NCBI GenBank assembly: GCA_965199745.1
Contig: CBDATB010000013.1
Location: 729,967 to 793,966, forward strand
Origin: CBDATB01 sp965199745
GTDB taxonomy: Bacteria; Bacteroidota; Bacteroidia; Cytophagales; Flammeovirgaceae
Length of the DNA stretch: 64,000 nt
Direction: 5' to 3'
Both the position numbers and the translations under genes were made by a program. Each line of letters opens with the position of its first letter. Position 1 is the stretch's first letter. Of this stretch, positions 56,657 through 64,000 are shown one piece after another. A model generated the notes under the pieces. That model saw only the letters and a program-made list of their open reading frames with translations, had not been told where the DNA came from and did no database searches.

Positions 56657-56968
56657 ATGAATAAAGATAAAAATAAATTGCTGGAGTTAGAAACTTCGCA
56701 CTTAGAGAAAAAAATTAACCAACTGCTCCAGAGGTATAAAGCTGTTCAGGCGCATGTGAAGGTAGTTGAGCAAGAAAATGCATCATTGCAAGCAGCCCTA
56801 AAAGAACAAAATAAGCAAATTAATAACCTTCCATATCAAAAAAAAATTAGTAAAATTGTAGATCAGTTACATATCAATGGGAATGATGTAGTGTTTTCAA
56901 AAGAAAAGATAGACCAATATGTGAAAGAAATCGATAATTGTATTTCTTTTTTGAACAAACAAATATGA
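56657..56968 (+). CDS. Small coiled-coil protein upstream of zapA
   Basis: A 103-aa protein that is almost entirely charged helix with heptad-like spacing ('LEKKINQLLQRYKAVQAHVKVV', read in two parts) and no cysteine or signal. The ATG at 56657 is favoured over a TTG at 56648. A similar small coiled-coil gene just before zapA is a common arrangement in Bacteroidota; a ZapB-like or divisome role is an inference from that position. It begins 64 bp after pheT and ends 16 bp before zapA. Confidence 0.72.
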   Translation: MNKDKNKLLELETSHLEKKINQLLQRYKAVQAHVKVVEQENASLQAALKEQNKQINNLPYQKKISKIVDQLHINGNDVVFSKEKIDQYVKEIDNCISFLNKQI

Positions 56969-56984
56969 CCTGAAGAGTTGTTGA

Positions 56985-57269
56985 ATGAGTGAGGTTAAAA
57001 TCAAAATAAAAATTGCAGACAGGCAGTATTCACTGCGAACGCAAGCTACAGAAGAGGAAACCATTAAAAAGGCTGAACATATAGTTAATGAAAAAATTAA
57101 CAAAAAAAAACATCAGTTGAATATATATGAAACGCAAAGCCTGCTCGCCATGGTAGCTTTTGACTCAGTGATGGAAAATATTAAATCTTCAGAAAGTGAA
57201 AGCTCTATTAAAGGTAGAGTTTACAAACTCCGTAAAAGTATAGAAAGTGTGTTAGAAGATAAATCGTAG
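56985..57269 (+). CDS. zapA: Cell division protein ZapA
   Basis: A 94-aa protein of the ZapA family, which bundles FtsZ filaments at mid-cell. The N-terminal beta-hairpin 'KIKIADRQYSLRTQATEEE' and the following helix ('AEHIVNEKINKKKH', 'LLAMVAFDSVMEN') match the family layout. It is 16 bp after the coiled-coil gene. Confidence 0.9.
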   Translation: MSEVKIKIKIADRQYSLRTQATEEETIKKAEHIVNEKINKKKHQLNIYETQSLLAMVAFDSVMENIKSSESESSIKGRVYKLRKSIESVLEDKS

Positions 57270-57463
57270 CTTTCCGGCAAATTCCTCACCCACATATTTT
57301 TTTGCTTTTCCTATTTCTTTCTCCATTACCATTTCCAGAGATAGACAGGACAGGTAACCTACATATTCTTTATTTTGACGCTTGCCTGCTCCAATAAAAA
57401 TATTTTTAAATTTTTTCGGCGAGCAAGCCTCTATTTATTATTCATCTTTAATTTTATAAAAAC
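57270..57463 (+). other. Intergenic region between zapA and rny
   Basis: 194 bp, pyrimidine-rich in its first half. Possible short pairings exist (TTACC with GGTAA, GCTTGC with GCAAGC), but no long rod-like or terminator structure is clear. 6S RNA often lies beside zapA in other bacteria; the sequence did not support calling it here. Confidence 0.3.
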
Positions 57464-59059
57464 ATGACTGAAATAGCAATAGGTATTTTATGCCTCGTAG
57501 TAGGTGTTCTTATTGGACGCTTTCTACTGAAAAAATTGTTTGTTCAAGCGGCTGCTGAAGCCCAGAAAAAAGCGAATTTAATTATTAAAGAAGCCGAGTT
57601 GAGTGGCGAAAACATTAAAAAAAACAAAATCTTTGAAGCTAAAGAAAAGTATCTCAAACTTAAATCTGACTTTAATAACGAGGTCAACAAATACAAAAAT
57701 CAGCAGGTAAACGAAGAAAACCGCCTAAAACAACTAGAGTCTAAACTCAAACAACACGAACTCAAGATTAGGCAGAAAGAAATTAATTTATCGAGGCAAC
57801 AAGAGGAGTTGAAAAAAAGAAATGAGGGTTTTGAAAAAGCACAAAATAATATCGAACGGCAGCTTGCTGTTGCAGAGAAAAAAATAAAAGAGTCTGATAC
57901 CATGCTTAAAGAGCAGGTAAAAAAACTCGAGAAAATAGCACATCTCTCTGCAGACGAAGCTAGGCAGCAGCTGGTAGAAGCACTGAAAAACGAGGCGCAA
58001 ACTAAAGCCTCTATGCATATCAAACAAATTATGGAAGAGGCGAATCTGAAAGCTAGCAAAGAAGCAAAAAAAATATTGATTACCGCCATACAGCGTACTT
58101 CGGCAGAACACAGTATTGAAAATTGTATTTCCGTTTTCAACCTAGAAAGTGACCAATTAAAAGGTAAAATCATTGGTAGGGAGGGAAGAAATATCCGAGC
58201 ATTAGAGGCTTGCACAGGCGTAGAAATTATTGTAGATGATACGCCTGAAGCTATTATTATTTCAGGTTTTGACCCAGTCAGACGTGAAGTCGCGCGGACA
58301 GCGATGCACCGCCTGATGGCAGATGGCAGAATACATCCCGCACGTATTGAAGAGGTAGTGGAAAAAACGCGCAGAAATATTGAAGATGAAATCGTAGAGA
58401 TAGGAGAAAAAACCATTATTGACTTAGGCATCCACGGGCTTCATCCCGAATTAGTGAAACTTGTCGGTCGTATGCGTTTCCGATCTTCTTATGGGCAGAA
58501 TTTACTACAACATTCTCGCGAGGTGGCTAGGCTTTGTACTACTTTGAGTGCTGAATTAGGGCTTAGCCCAAAAGCGTGTAAAAGAGCAGGGCTTTTGCAC
58601 GATGTCGGGAAAGTATGGCACGAAGAATCTGAGCAACCACACGCTATTTTGGGGATGGAAATTGCCAAAAAATATAACGAATCTACAGAGGTATGTAATG
58701 CCATTGGCGCACACCACGACGAAATTGAAATGAAACATCTTATTTCTCCTATTGTACAGGCTTGTGATGCTATCTCTGGCTCTCGCCCGGGCGCGAGAAG
58801 AGAAATGATGCAGTCCTATATACAGCGACTCAAAGATTTAGAAGAAATGGCTGTGTCTTTTAATGGCGTAAGCAAATGCTATGCCATGCAGGCAGGGCGA
58901 GAACTTAGGATTATGGTCGATGCAGAGAATGTATCAGACGAGCATGCGGATAATCTTTCTTTTGAAATATCTCAGAAAATAGAGCGGGAAATGCAATATC
59001 CCGGACAAATTAAAATTGCTGTTATCAGAGAGAAACGCGCAGTTCATTATGCAAAGTAG
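57464..59059 (+). CDS. rny: Ribonuclease Y
   Basis: A 531-aa membrane-tethered endoribonuclease that starts mRNA decay. It has an N-terminal transmembrane helix (about 3-24), a long coiled coil (about 30-190), the KH RNA-binding domain with IIGREGRNIRALE (about 235-247) and an HD domain with LLHDVGKVWHE (about 380). Length and order are those of intact enzymes. Confidence 0.96.
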   Translation: MTEIAIGILCLVVGVLIGRFLLKKLFVQAAAEAQKKANLIIKEAELSGENIKKNKIFEAKEKYLKLKSDFNNEVNKYKNQQVNEENRLKQLESKLKQHELKIRQKEINLSRQQEELKKRNEGFEKAQNNIERQLAVAEKKIKESDTMLKEQVKKLEKIAHLSADEARQQLVEALKNEAQTKASMHIKQIMEEANLKASKEAKKILITAIQRTSAEHSIENCISVFNLESDQLKGKIIGREGRNIRALEACTGVEIIVDDTPEAIIISGFDPVRREVARTAMHRLMADGRIHPARIEEVVEKTRRNIEDEIVEIGEKTIIDLGIHGLHPELVKLVGRMRFRSSYGQNLLQHSREVARLCTTLSAELGLSPKACKRAGLLHDVGKVWHEESEQPHAILGMEIAKKYNESTEVCNAIGAHHDEIEMKHLISPIVQACDAISGSRPGARREMMQSYIQRLKDLEEMAVSFNGVSKCYAMQAGRELRIMVDAENVSDEHADNLSFEISQKIEREMQYPGQIKIAVIREKRAVHYAK

Positions 59060-59077
59060 CTGCTTTTTTAAAGTACT

Positions 59078-59206
59078 TTAAGTTGGTTTATTTGTTCTAT
59101 TGCCCTGCCCAGACTTATGCCGCCTATAATCAAGATAGTAGCCTAACATAGGAAACAAAGCACTTAGTGTAACAACAAACAAAATAAAGTATAGCTTATC
59201 GCTCAT
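59078..59206 (-). CDS. Tiny membrane protein candidate (42 aa)
   Basis: An ATG frame on the minus strand in the space between rny and the response regulator encodes MSDKLYFILFVVTLSALFPM, then LGYYLDYRRHKSGQGN and a short polar tail. One transmembrane helix followed by a positively charged tail is a typical small membrane peptide. No neighbour or family supports it further. Confidence 0.42.
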   Translation of the reverse strand: MSDKLYFILFVVTLSALFPMLGYYLDYRRHKSGQGNRTNKPT

Positions 59207-59290
59207 ATCACGTAGCTTTAAGAGCTTTTAAATAAGTTTTACATCGAGCCTTAAAACCAATTGTGTACGCTATTTGTTTATATTTTACGC

Positions 59291-59298
59291 TAATTTTG
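59291..59298 (+). promoter_or_regulatory. -7 box upstream of the response regulator
   Basis: TAATTTTG matches TAnnTTTG, 44 bp before the ATG at 59343. A TTTG at 59273 is too close (14 bp) to be a standard -33. Confidence 0.4.
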
Positions 59299-59342
59299 AT
59301 ATGTAGCTCCTAAAAAATAAATACTCATAAACATACATACTT

Positions 59343-60071
59343 ATGGAAAGTCCGGATAATAAATGTAAAATACTCTTGGTGGAAGATGACCCCAACCTCG
59401 GGCAAATCCTACAGGAATACTTACAAGCAAAAGGTTACGATGCGCTATTATGCGATGATGGACAAAAAGGCTTGGATATTTATGAAAAAAGAAGGCAAGG
59501 TTTCGATATATGCATCCTCGATGTGATGATGCCTAGAGTAGATGGCTTTACGCTAGCCAAAGAAATTAGAAAATCAAATAATGATATACCCATTATATTT
59601 CTTACTGCTAAGTCCTTAAAAGAAGATACGCTACAAGGATTTAAAATAGGTGCTGACGACTATGTCACTAAGCCATTTAGCATGGAAGAACTATTGGCAC
59701 GTATTCAAGCTGTTCTCAAAAGAACGGACAAATTTGCGCGCCTTACTTCCTTTAAGCAAGAAGTTTTCCAAGTAGGCAATTTCTCCTTCGACTCGAGTAT
59801 TCAGTTGCTCAAACACCAACTGGGCGAGGTACGCAAACTTACTTCCAAAGAAAGCGCACTATTGAAACTACTATGCCTACATAAAAATGATAGACTCGAC
59901 CGCTCTTACGCACTCAAAGAAATCTGGCTAGACGATAATTATTTTAATTCTAGAAGTATGGACGTATACATTACCAAACTTAGGAAGTATTTAAGATCTG
60001 ACGAGCGTTTGCAAATTATTAATGTTCACGGTGAGGGTTTTAAATTAGTAGAAATGAATGAAGTGGATTAG
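59343..60071 (+). CDS. OmpR-family response regulator (RprY-like)
   Basis: A 242-aa two-component regulator. The receiver domain has acidic pair EDD (14-16), the phosphoacceptor D60 in CILDVMMPRVDG, T88 in FLTAK and K110 in YVTKPFS. A winged-helix OmpR/PhoB DNA-binding domain covers about 145-240. No histidine kinase gene is adjacent, so the partner is elsewhere. The overall sequence resembles Bacteroides RprY. A good terminator follows its stop. Confidence 0.93.
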   Translation: MESPDNKCKILLVEDDPNLGQILQEYLQAKGYDALLCDDGQKGLDIYEKRRQGFDICILDVMMPRVDGFTLAKEIRKSNNDIPIIFLTAKSLKEDTLQGFKIGADDYVTKPFSMEELLARIQAVLKRTDKFARLTSFKQEVFQVGNFSFDSSIQLLKHQLGEVRKLTSKESALLKLLCLHKNDRLDRSYALKEIWLDDNYFNSRSMDVYITKLRKYLRSDERLQIINVHGEGFKLVEMNEVD

Positions 60072-60072
60072 C

Positions 60073-60102
60073 TTTTATGGGGTTACGCAGCCATAAAATT
60101 TT
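60073..60102 (+). terminator. Terminator after the response regulator gene
   Basis: TTTTATGG (60073-60080) and CCATAAAA (60091-60098) form an 8-bp stem with a 10-nt loop, followed by TTTTG. It starts right after the stop codon. Confidence 0.65.
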
Positions 60103-60199
60103 GATAATAATTTAAAAATACAGTTATTTCAATTTTTGAAAATATCAAACATATAAAAACTTTACGATTGAATAATGCTTTTTGTAAAGCATAAAACAA

Positions 60200-60229
60200 T
60201 TGTATTATAAGAGCTATTGCTTACTTTTG
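60200..60229 (+). promoter_or_regulatory. Promoter for tRNA-Arg
   Basis: TTG at 60200-60202, 19 bp spacer and TACTTTTG at 60222-60229 fit the Bacteroidota consensus. The tRNA begins 21 bp after the -7 box. Confidence 0.65.
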
Positions 60230-60250
60230 TGGCATAATATAAGATTTTTT

Positions 60251-60324
60251 GGCTTCGTAGCTCAACTGAATAGAGCATCTGACTACGGATCAGAAGGTTA
60301 CAGGTTTGAATCCTGTCGGAGTCA
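60251..60324 (+). tRNA. tRNA-Arg(ACG)
   Basis: Cloverleaf fits: acceptor GGCTTCG with CGGAGTC, D-arm with TAGCTCAACTGAATAGAGC, anticodon stem TCTGA/TCAGA with loop CTACGGA (anticodon ACG), T-arm ACAGG/CCTGT around TTTGAAT. The discriminator base is A; CCA is not encoded. It marks the boundary between housekeeping genes and an accessory stretch of broken genes. Confidence 0.95.
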
Positions 60325-60347
60325 CTGCTTAAATAACTCAAAAAGAG

Positions 60348-60378
60348 AGGTTTACAAACTATTTTGTAAACCTTTTTG
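60348..60378 (+). terminator. Rho-independent terminator after the tRNA
   Basis: AGGTTTACAAA (60348-60358) and TTTGTAAACCT (60363-60373) form a perfect 11-bp stem with a CTAT loop, then TTTT. It follows the tRNA by 24 bp. Confidence 0.8.
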
Positions 60379-60812
60379 CTTTTATTTGGGTTGAATATTT
60401 CATATAAAGCTGATTTAAATTCTTTCAGTGCATCGTAGTATTTCTGGTGTACCAAATATTCTACTTTTCTATTTTCGTAAATAATAGTATCTCCTAAAAA
60501 ATAGAAATTACAATTTAGATTTATTGTTTTTATTATAGTATCAAATAACAGAAAATGGTAATCAATTATCTGGGAAAAGTTTTGATATATAATTAATAGT
60601 TATCATAAACGATACTCAATTTTCAAATTAAACAATAAATCATTAAAGAAAAAAAGCGATTGTATACTAAACTAAAATAGTTTAAATATAATGTCTTATT
60701 AACTGTTGCTAACTTTTTGATTTTTAATGTATTATACATTTAATATTTTTATTTTAAATTGTTGAATAAATTAATAGAAGAGGGTTAATTATATAAAATA
60801 TAAGCCTAATAT
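60379..60812. other. A/T-rich non-coding stretch with a possible gene remnant
   Basis: On the minus strand about 60605 down to 60380 reads open with protein-like sequence (FSQIIDYHFLLFDTIIKTIN, ENRKVEYLVHQKYYDALKEF) but has no convincing start, and the frame continues through the terminator and the antisense of the tRNA. It may be the end of a gene truncated at the tRNA. The remaining part to 60812 is very A/T-rich and shows nothing. Confidence 0.3.
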
Positions 60813-61469
60813 CTATCTTTTCTTTTTTGGGAATTCTTTATCCATAAGGTCACATAACCTATTGAAACTTATTTTTCTCAAATCTGGATGTTCAGTTTTT
60901 AGATCATCATAAGTTTCTGTTAAAGTCCTGTTCTCCTTATCCATAATTAGCTTATCATTTATCCAATATATTCCTCTTTTATTTTCGGTAGATTTATTGA
61001 GTTTTTTCGTATAATCTATTATGTTAAGAATTGGTATAGGTGGTGGATAATTCCAGGCAATAGACATAATTTGAATGGCATTGATTAATTCTTTGTTGAC
61101 TGGGTGCATCTTTTTTACAGTACTTTTTACCCCACCAGAAGTATAGCTTTCTGCTTGATTATGATCATTATTTATTTCCTAGAGAAAAAATGGTAATTTA
61201 CTTTCTCCAATAAGCATCAATATACGTTCAGCACAATGCTTACCAGCAAAAAATGAAAACTCTTTTTTAGTCTCCTTATTTTTTGCTTTGAAGATATAAT
61301 ACCTATCTGTTAATTTTCCACAACAGCCTTGTTTTTCTTGGTTAGGTAATAAACCTAAATATAACATAGGGTTTATGTCGTATTCTTCAACAAGTTTTTG
61401 CTTGTTTTCTTCTCCATGACAGTTTACTATTGCTTTTTGTAATTCTTCTTTTTCTGGCATTTTAATCAA
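60813..61469 (-). pseudogene. Unrecognised gene of about 218 codons interrupted by one TAG codon
   Basis: A 96-aa frame starts at the ATG at 61469 and ends at TAG (61179-61181). The same frame stays open through the next 23 codons (EINNDHNQAESYTSGG...), then continues as the 98-codon frame from 61109 to the TAA before 60813. This is one gene with a single in-frame amber stop. The first part has cysteines in QGCCGKL and FFAGKHCAERI that may bind zinc; the second part is lysine-rich and ends KKKR. TAG is used as a normal stop elsewhere in the window, so recoding is unlikely. I do not recognise the family. Confidence 0.55.
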
Positions 61470-61511
61470 TGAGTTATCGTAAATGATAAAACAAATTGAG
61501 GTAGGTTAATC

Positions 61512-61772
61512 TTAATGACAAGGATAAACCCGATATAGCTTTCTTATATTTCTTCTTATTCCAATTTTATTGACATTCAAAAAAGAACGTATATGAATGG
61601 TATCATCAATAAAAACAGCATTTGCTTTGACCCTAACCTGAGAAGTTAGTACCAATCTTTCTAATTCTAAACCATAAACTTTAAAAATATAAGTAACCCA
61701 ACGACTTAAATGATTTACAGCAATTACCTTATTTCTGGTTATCTTATCTGATAAGGCGCATATTCTCCGGGC
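61512..61772 (-). pseudogene. Start-less coding fragment, unrecognised
   Basis: The minus strand is open for 86 codons with no ATG, GTG or TTG near its beginning, reading RRICALSDKITRNKVIAVNH, then LSRWVTYIFKVYGLELERLV and a basic tail ending RVYPCH. It has protein-like composition and looks like the C-terminal part of a larger, lost gene. It fills the 341-bp gap 61470-61810; nothing else is visible there. Confidence 0.4.
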
Positions 61773-61810
61773 TTATGTCTTCATAAGGTTGTATGAAATA
61801 CAAAGGGCTT

Positions 61811-62321
61811 TTATTTTATATAGTAGTGTAATCCTAAACCAAAAACAATACCGGCAACTCCAACATTATCAATTACAAGAATTTTTCCATAACCAACTTC
61901 AGCAGATAAACCGAAAGCATTCCCTAAAATAAGCTCAGCTCCTCCTCCAAGTCCATAAGAAAAAAAAGAACTAGACTCTTTATCTCCTAGTACATCGTAT
62001 GAAAATGTAGTTAATCCAAGTGAACCGAAAAGGTAAGGATCTATCGTTTGCTCTTCTGATTTAATGAAACGGTACAAATAACGTACCCCATAAAAATTTA
62101 AGTTGAAGAAACTCGAAGAAAAAGGACCTATTACTGCTTGAATCACTGAACTTTTATCTATTCTATATTTTAAACTAAATCCATAAACAGGAAGGGTTGC
62201 CTGAAATCCCAGCCCTAATGTTCGACTGATTCTCTAATTCAGAACTGGTTGTTTGCTGTGCAAAAGATTGTAATGAAATCCCGAGCCCAAGAACAATTAA
62301 TAAAATTTTAAATTTATTCAT
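61811..62321 (-). pseudogene. Small outer-membrane beta-barrel protein gene with a frameshift
   Basis: The ATG at 62321 opens a clear signal peptide (MNKFKILLIVLGLGISLQSF, then AQQ) but the frame ends after a few dozen codons. In another frame, from about 62230, barrel sequence continues (SRTLGLGFQATLPVYGFSLK) and joins the 111-aa frame that ends LGLHYYIK at 61811. The junction is around 62224-62235. Together they would encode about 170 aa with glycine-rich strands ('GLGGGAELILGNAFG') and an aromatic-rich end. A single-base indel, or a sequencing error, would explain it. Confidence 0.6.
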
Positions 62322-62465
62322 TTTTGTTTAGTTTTAATTTACACCTATTCCTGTTTTAAGTCTCTTTTCGGCTTATTCCGACCATTATGGGCTTTTTTAA
62401 TAAACTTCTTGTGCTTTTTGCTTGGCAAAGGCTTCTTGCTGTTGTCTTTCAAACTCTGCTTGTCT
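62322..62465 (-). other. Short gap with a helical coding scrap
   Basis: One minus-strand frame reads QAEFERQQQEAFAKQKAQEVY and then stops, like the tail of a glutamine-rich coiled coil. It has no start and is not long enough to call. Confidence 0.2.
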
Positions 62466-63248
62466 TTATTCTGTATTAAATCGTTCGAAATAATCATCAA
62501 TTTCTGCACGCAATTCAATTCCAACACGTTCAAAACAGTTTAGCAAATCGTTGTATGAACCTTCACCTCCTAAAAAATCCCAAAATTCATCTGCAACTTT
62601 CAATTCATTATCTAAGTCAAGTATTCCCGCCATTGTCCAACGACTATACGGTTTTGGTTCATACGGATTGTACGGTATTGCGATTAAGGTATTTACGTTT
62701 GCCTTTGGATTTTCTGCTAAAACAACTGCTGTCCACTCTAAAAGTGTCCTCTTAAATTCCTTAAATCCTCCTTTGTTTGGTTTTGCAGTTTTTATGTCAA
62801 TCAGGAAAATTTCATTCTCATAGCTTTCAAGATATACATCAACTCTTGTTGGCTTAACAGTTCTCATTTCTCCTTCTTGACAAACTTTTCTGATTATTTC
62901 AATTTCTTTTATTTTGTCTGGTTTGTCATTTGCAGCCGTTAAGTTGTCCATAATTTTCTGGATTTCAAATTGTGCGGCTGTACTAATCTTTGTTCCCGAT
63001 TTTAGTTGTTTATCAGCAACTTTAAATCTTTCAGAAGCCAGAGCTACTGCAACAGGTTCAAAAATTGTTGTCCCAAAATTTGTATTTAGTGAATGAATAA
63101 AAGCATATAAAGCAAGCCTATCCTTTCCCAAAAGTCTTGTATGAAAAGGCATTACTGCCGGTTCAGGATTGTAGGTTTCAAATCTGTTTCTCAAACTTGT
63201 CCTTATCGTATTTTCAACTAAATTTATTTGATTTTCTGTTAATGCCAT
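62466..63248 (-). CDS. TdeIII-family type II restriction endonuclease
   Basis: A 260-aa restriction enzyme. The N-terminal sequence 'VMPFHTRLLGKDRLALYAFIHSLNT', read in halves, matches what I know of the TdeIII family. A PD-(D/E)xK-like site is D137 (RVDVYLES) with D151-I-K153 (FLIDIKTAK). The ATG overlaps the stop of the preceding methyltransferase (TAATG), so translation is coupled and the methylase is made first. It cuts unmodified DNA; the family name implies a TdeIII-like target, but the actual target here is unverified. Confidence 0.82.
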   Translation of the reverse strand: MALTENQINLVENTIRTSLRNRFETYNPEPAVMPFHTRLLGKDRLALYAFIHSLNTNFGTTIFEPVAVALASERFKVADKQLKSGTKISTAAQFEIQKIMDNLTAANDKPDKIKEIEIIRKVCQEGEMRTVKPTRVDVYLESYENEIFLIDIKTAKPNKGGFKEFKRTLLEWTAVVLAENPKANVNTLIAIPYNPYEPKPYSRWTMAGILDLDNELKVADEFWDFLGGEGSYNDLLNCFERVGIELRAEIDDYFERFNTE

Positions 63249-64000
63249 TACATTGATTTTAAATGAAATATAATTTCTGAATAAGCTCCTTTATCTTTTT
63301 CTGTTCTATTTAAAACAGGCCTTTTATATTGATTTACAATTTGCATTCCCGCTTTTTCTGCAATAGTTGGATACATATTATATTTGTCGTTTGAAACAAG
63401 GAAAATATCATAATCGTCTTGTAAATATTGTTTTGAGTTCATTAAGACCAGTGAAATTCCTTCGATATATGATTTTCGGGCTTCAATTCCTTGACCTTTA
63501 AATAATGGTCCTATTTCTAAATCATCGTTTCTCTCAAAACCGAACAAATCATACGAATAGGCATGTTGTTCGTGATAATTTATTAAACCAACATAAGGCG
63601 GACTTGAAAATATTCCTTTTATTTTTTGAGTTTTAGCAATCTTAGCAAGTTCATGATTTTTATTTTCAAGTTCAGAAAAAATGTCTATTTCGCGTGCATC
63701 ACCCTGTAAACAAATCTGTTTTGTTTGTGTGCGATAATTGTTAAATTCTGCTAAACGTTTTATCGTATCCTTTCCGTAACGTTCCCACCATGAGAGTATT
63801 GAAAATAATGGCTTGCAAATTTTTCCATGTTTACGGCAATAATAAGTTGTTGTAACAGGCTCTTTTAATGTTGCTAAATCTGCATGAGTTGTTGCTCTAC
63901 ACGAGCGAATTGTTCGACTTAATATAATTGTTAAAACTTTTTTTGTCCTACCGCTTTTTACTTCTTTTAGTTTTTCAAAAACAAAGTCTATTTCATTTTT
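63248..64000 (-). CDS. DNA methyltransferase of the TdeIII-like system (N-terminus outside the window)
   Basis: The frame is open from the right edge to TAA at 63248-63250, 250 codons. The catalytic motif IV is SPPY (GIFSSPPYVGLINYHEQH), which is typical of N4-cytosine or some N6-adenine methyltransferases. It then continues LFGFERNDDLEIGPLFKGQG and ends HLKSM. AdoMet motif I is not visible and may lie in the missing N-terminal part or be upstream of the edge. Earlier residues include basic and cysteine-rich sequence (SRTIRSCRATTHADL), possibly a target-recognition segment. Confidence 0.82.
   Translation of the reverse strand, partial: KNEIDFVFEKLKEVKSGRTKKVLTIILSRTIRSCRATTHADLATLKEPVTTTYYCRKHGKICKPLFSILSWWERYGKDTIKRLAEFNNYRTQTKQICLQGDAREIDIFSELENKNHELAKIAKTQKIKGIFSSPPYVGLINYHEQHAYSYDLFGFERNDDLEIGPLFKGQGIEARKSYIEGISLVLMNSKQYLQDDYDIFLVSNDKYNMYPTIAEKAGMQIVNQYKRPVLNRTEKDKGAYSEIIFHLKSM

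Noticed and set aside
57270..57463. 6S RNA between zapA and rny
   Set aside because: The position is suggestive, but no long rod-like pairing with a central bubble could be drawn from the sequence.
60162..60455. 97-codon minus-strand frame across the tRNA
   Set aside because: Most of it is the antisense of tRNA-Arg and its terminator, a common false gene; only the part before the terminator might be a remnant.
60813..61469. TAG recoded as a sense codon in this genome
   Set aside because: Intact genes such as tnpB and the KAS III gene end normally at TAG, so a general recoding is not supported.
62345..62533. 62-codon lysine-rich frame at the end of the TdeIII-like gene
   Set aside because: It overlaps the nuclease gene, has low-complexity basic sequence, and a different frame in the same place looks more protein-like.

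Overview
The window looks like a chromosomal segment of a low-GC member of the Bacteroidota, probably a Cytophagia- or Sphingobacteriia-like bacterium. Supporting features are a TonB receptor with a DUF4249 partner, a CotH/lamin-tail protein with a type-IX-like C-terminus, DUF4856-imelysin-HTTM genes, the Bacteroidota-type RecQ, and several promoters of the form TTG-(19-21)-TAnnTTTG. No rRNA operon or CRISPR array was seen.

Layout. 0-8 kb: amino-acid and cell-wall genes, then a TonB receptor/DUF4249 pair split by a small adenine-methyltransferase/restriction cassette, then a TolC-like exporter. 8-18 kb: an alpha-amylase-family lipoprotein, sucD, a probable iron-related operon (DUF4856, imelysin, HTTM), a membrane spermidine-synthase-like protein, an HMA-DUF4396 fusion and a dead gene. 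18-28 kb: priA, a pair of DUF262 (GmrSD-like) genes, CotH, an EnvC-like protein and a decayed tnpB. 28-34 kb: UbiA-like protein, lipoprotein, recQ, tyrS, a KAS III gene. 34.4-38.2 kb: an accessory block with a fused restriction enzyme-methyltransferase cut at its 3' end by an IS200/IS605-type element with an intact tnpB and a stub of tnpA. 38-60 kb: mostly housekeeping genes (thrC, infB, an E2 acyltransferase, an ABC-F protein, pheT, zapA, rny, a response regulator). 60.2-64 kb: tRNA-Arg(ACG) followed by an accessory region with broken genes and a TdeIII-like restriction-modification system running off the end.

The most interesting theme is the density and decay of DNA-defence genes. Three different restriction-modification systems and one DUF262 pair lie in 64 kb. 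The first has a nuclease frameshifted in a seven-base A tract and is bordered by a 12-bp inverted repeat plus a strong hairpin. The second is a single polypeptide combining nuclease and methyltransferase, truncated by an insertion element whose removal would restore an open frame. Broken genes are otherwise concentrated beside mobile-element relics and after the tRNA. All functional calls come from reading the sequence and known family motifs; no database search was run.
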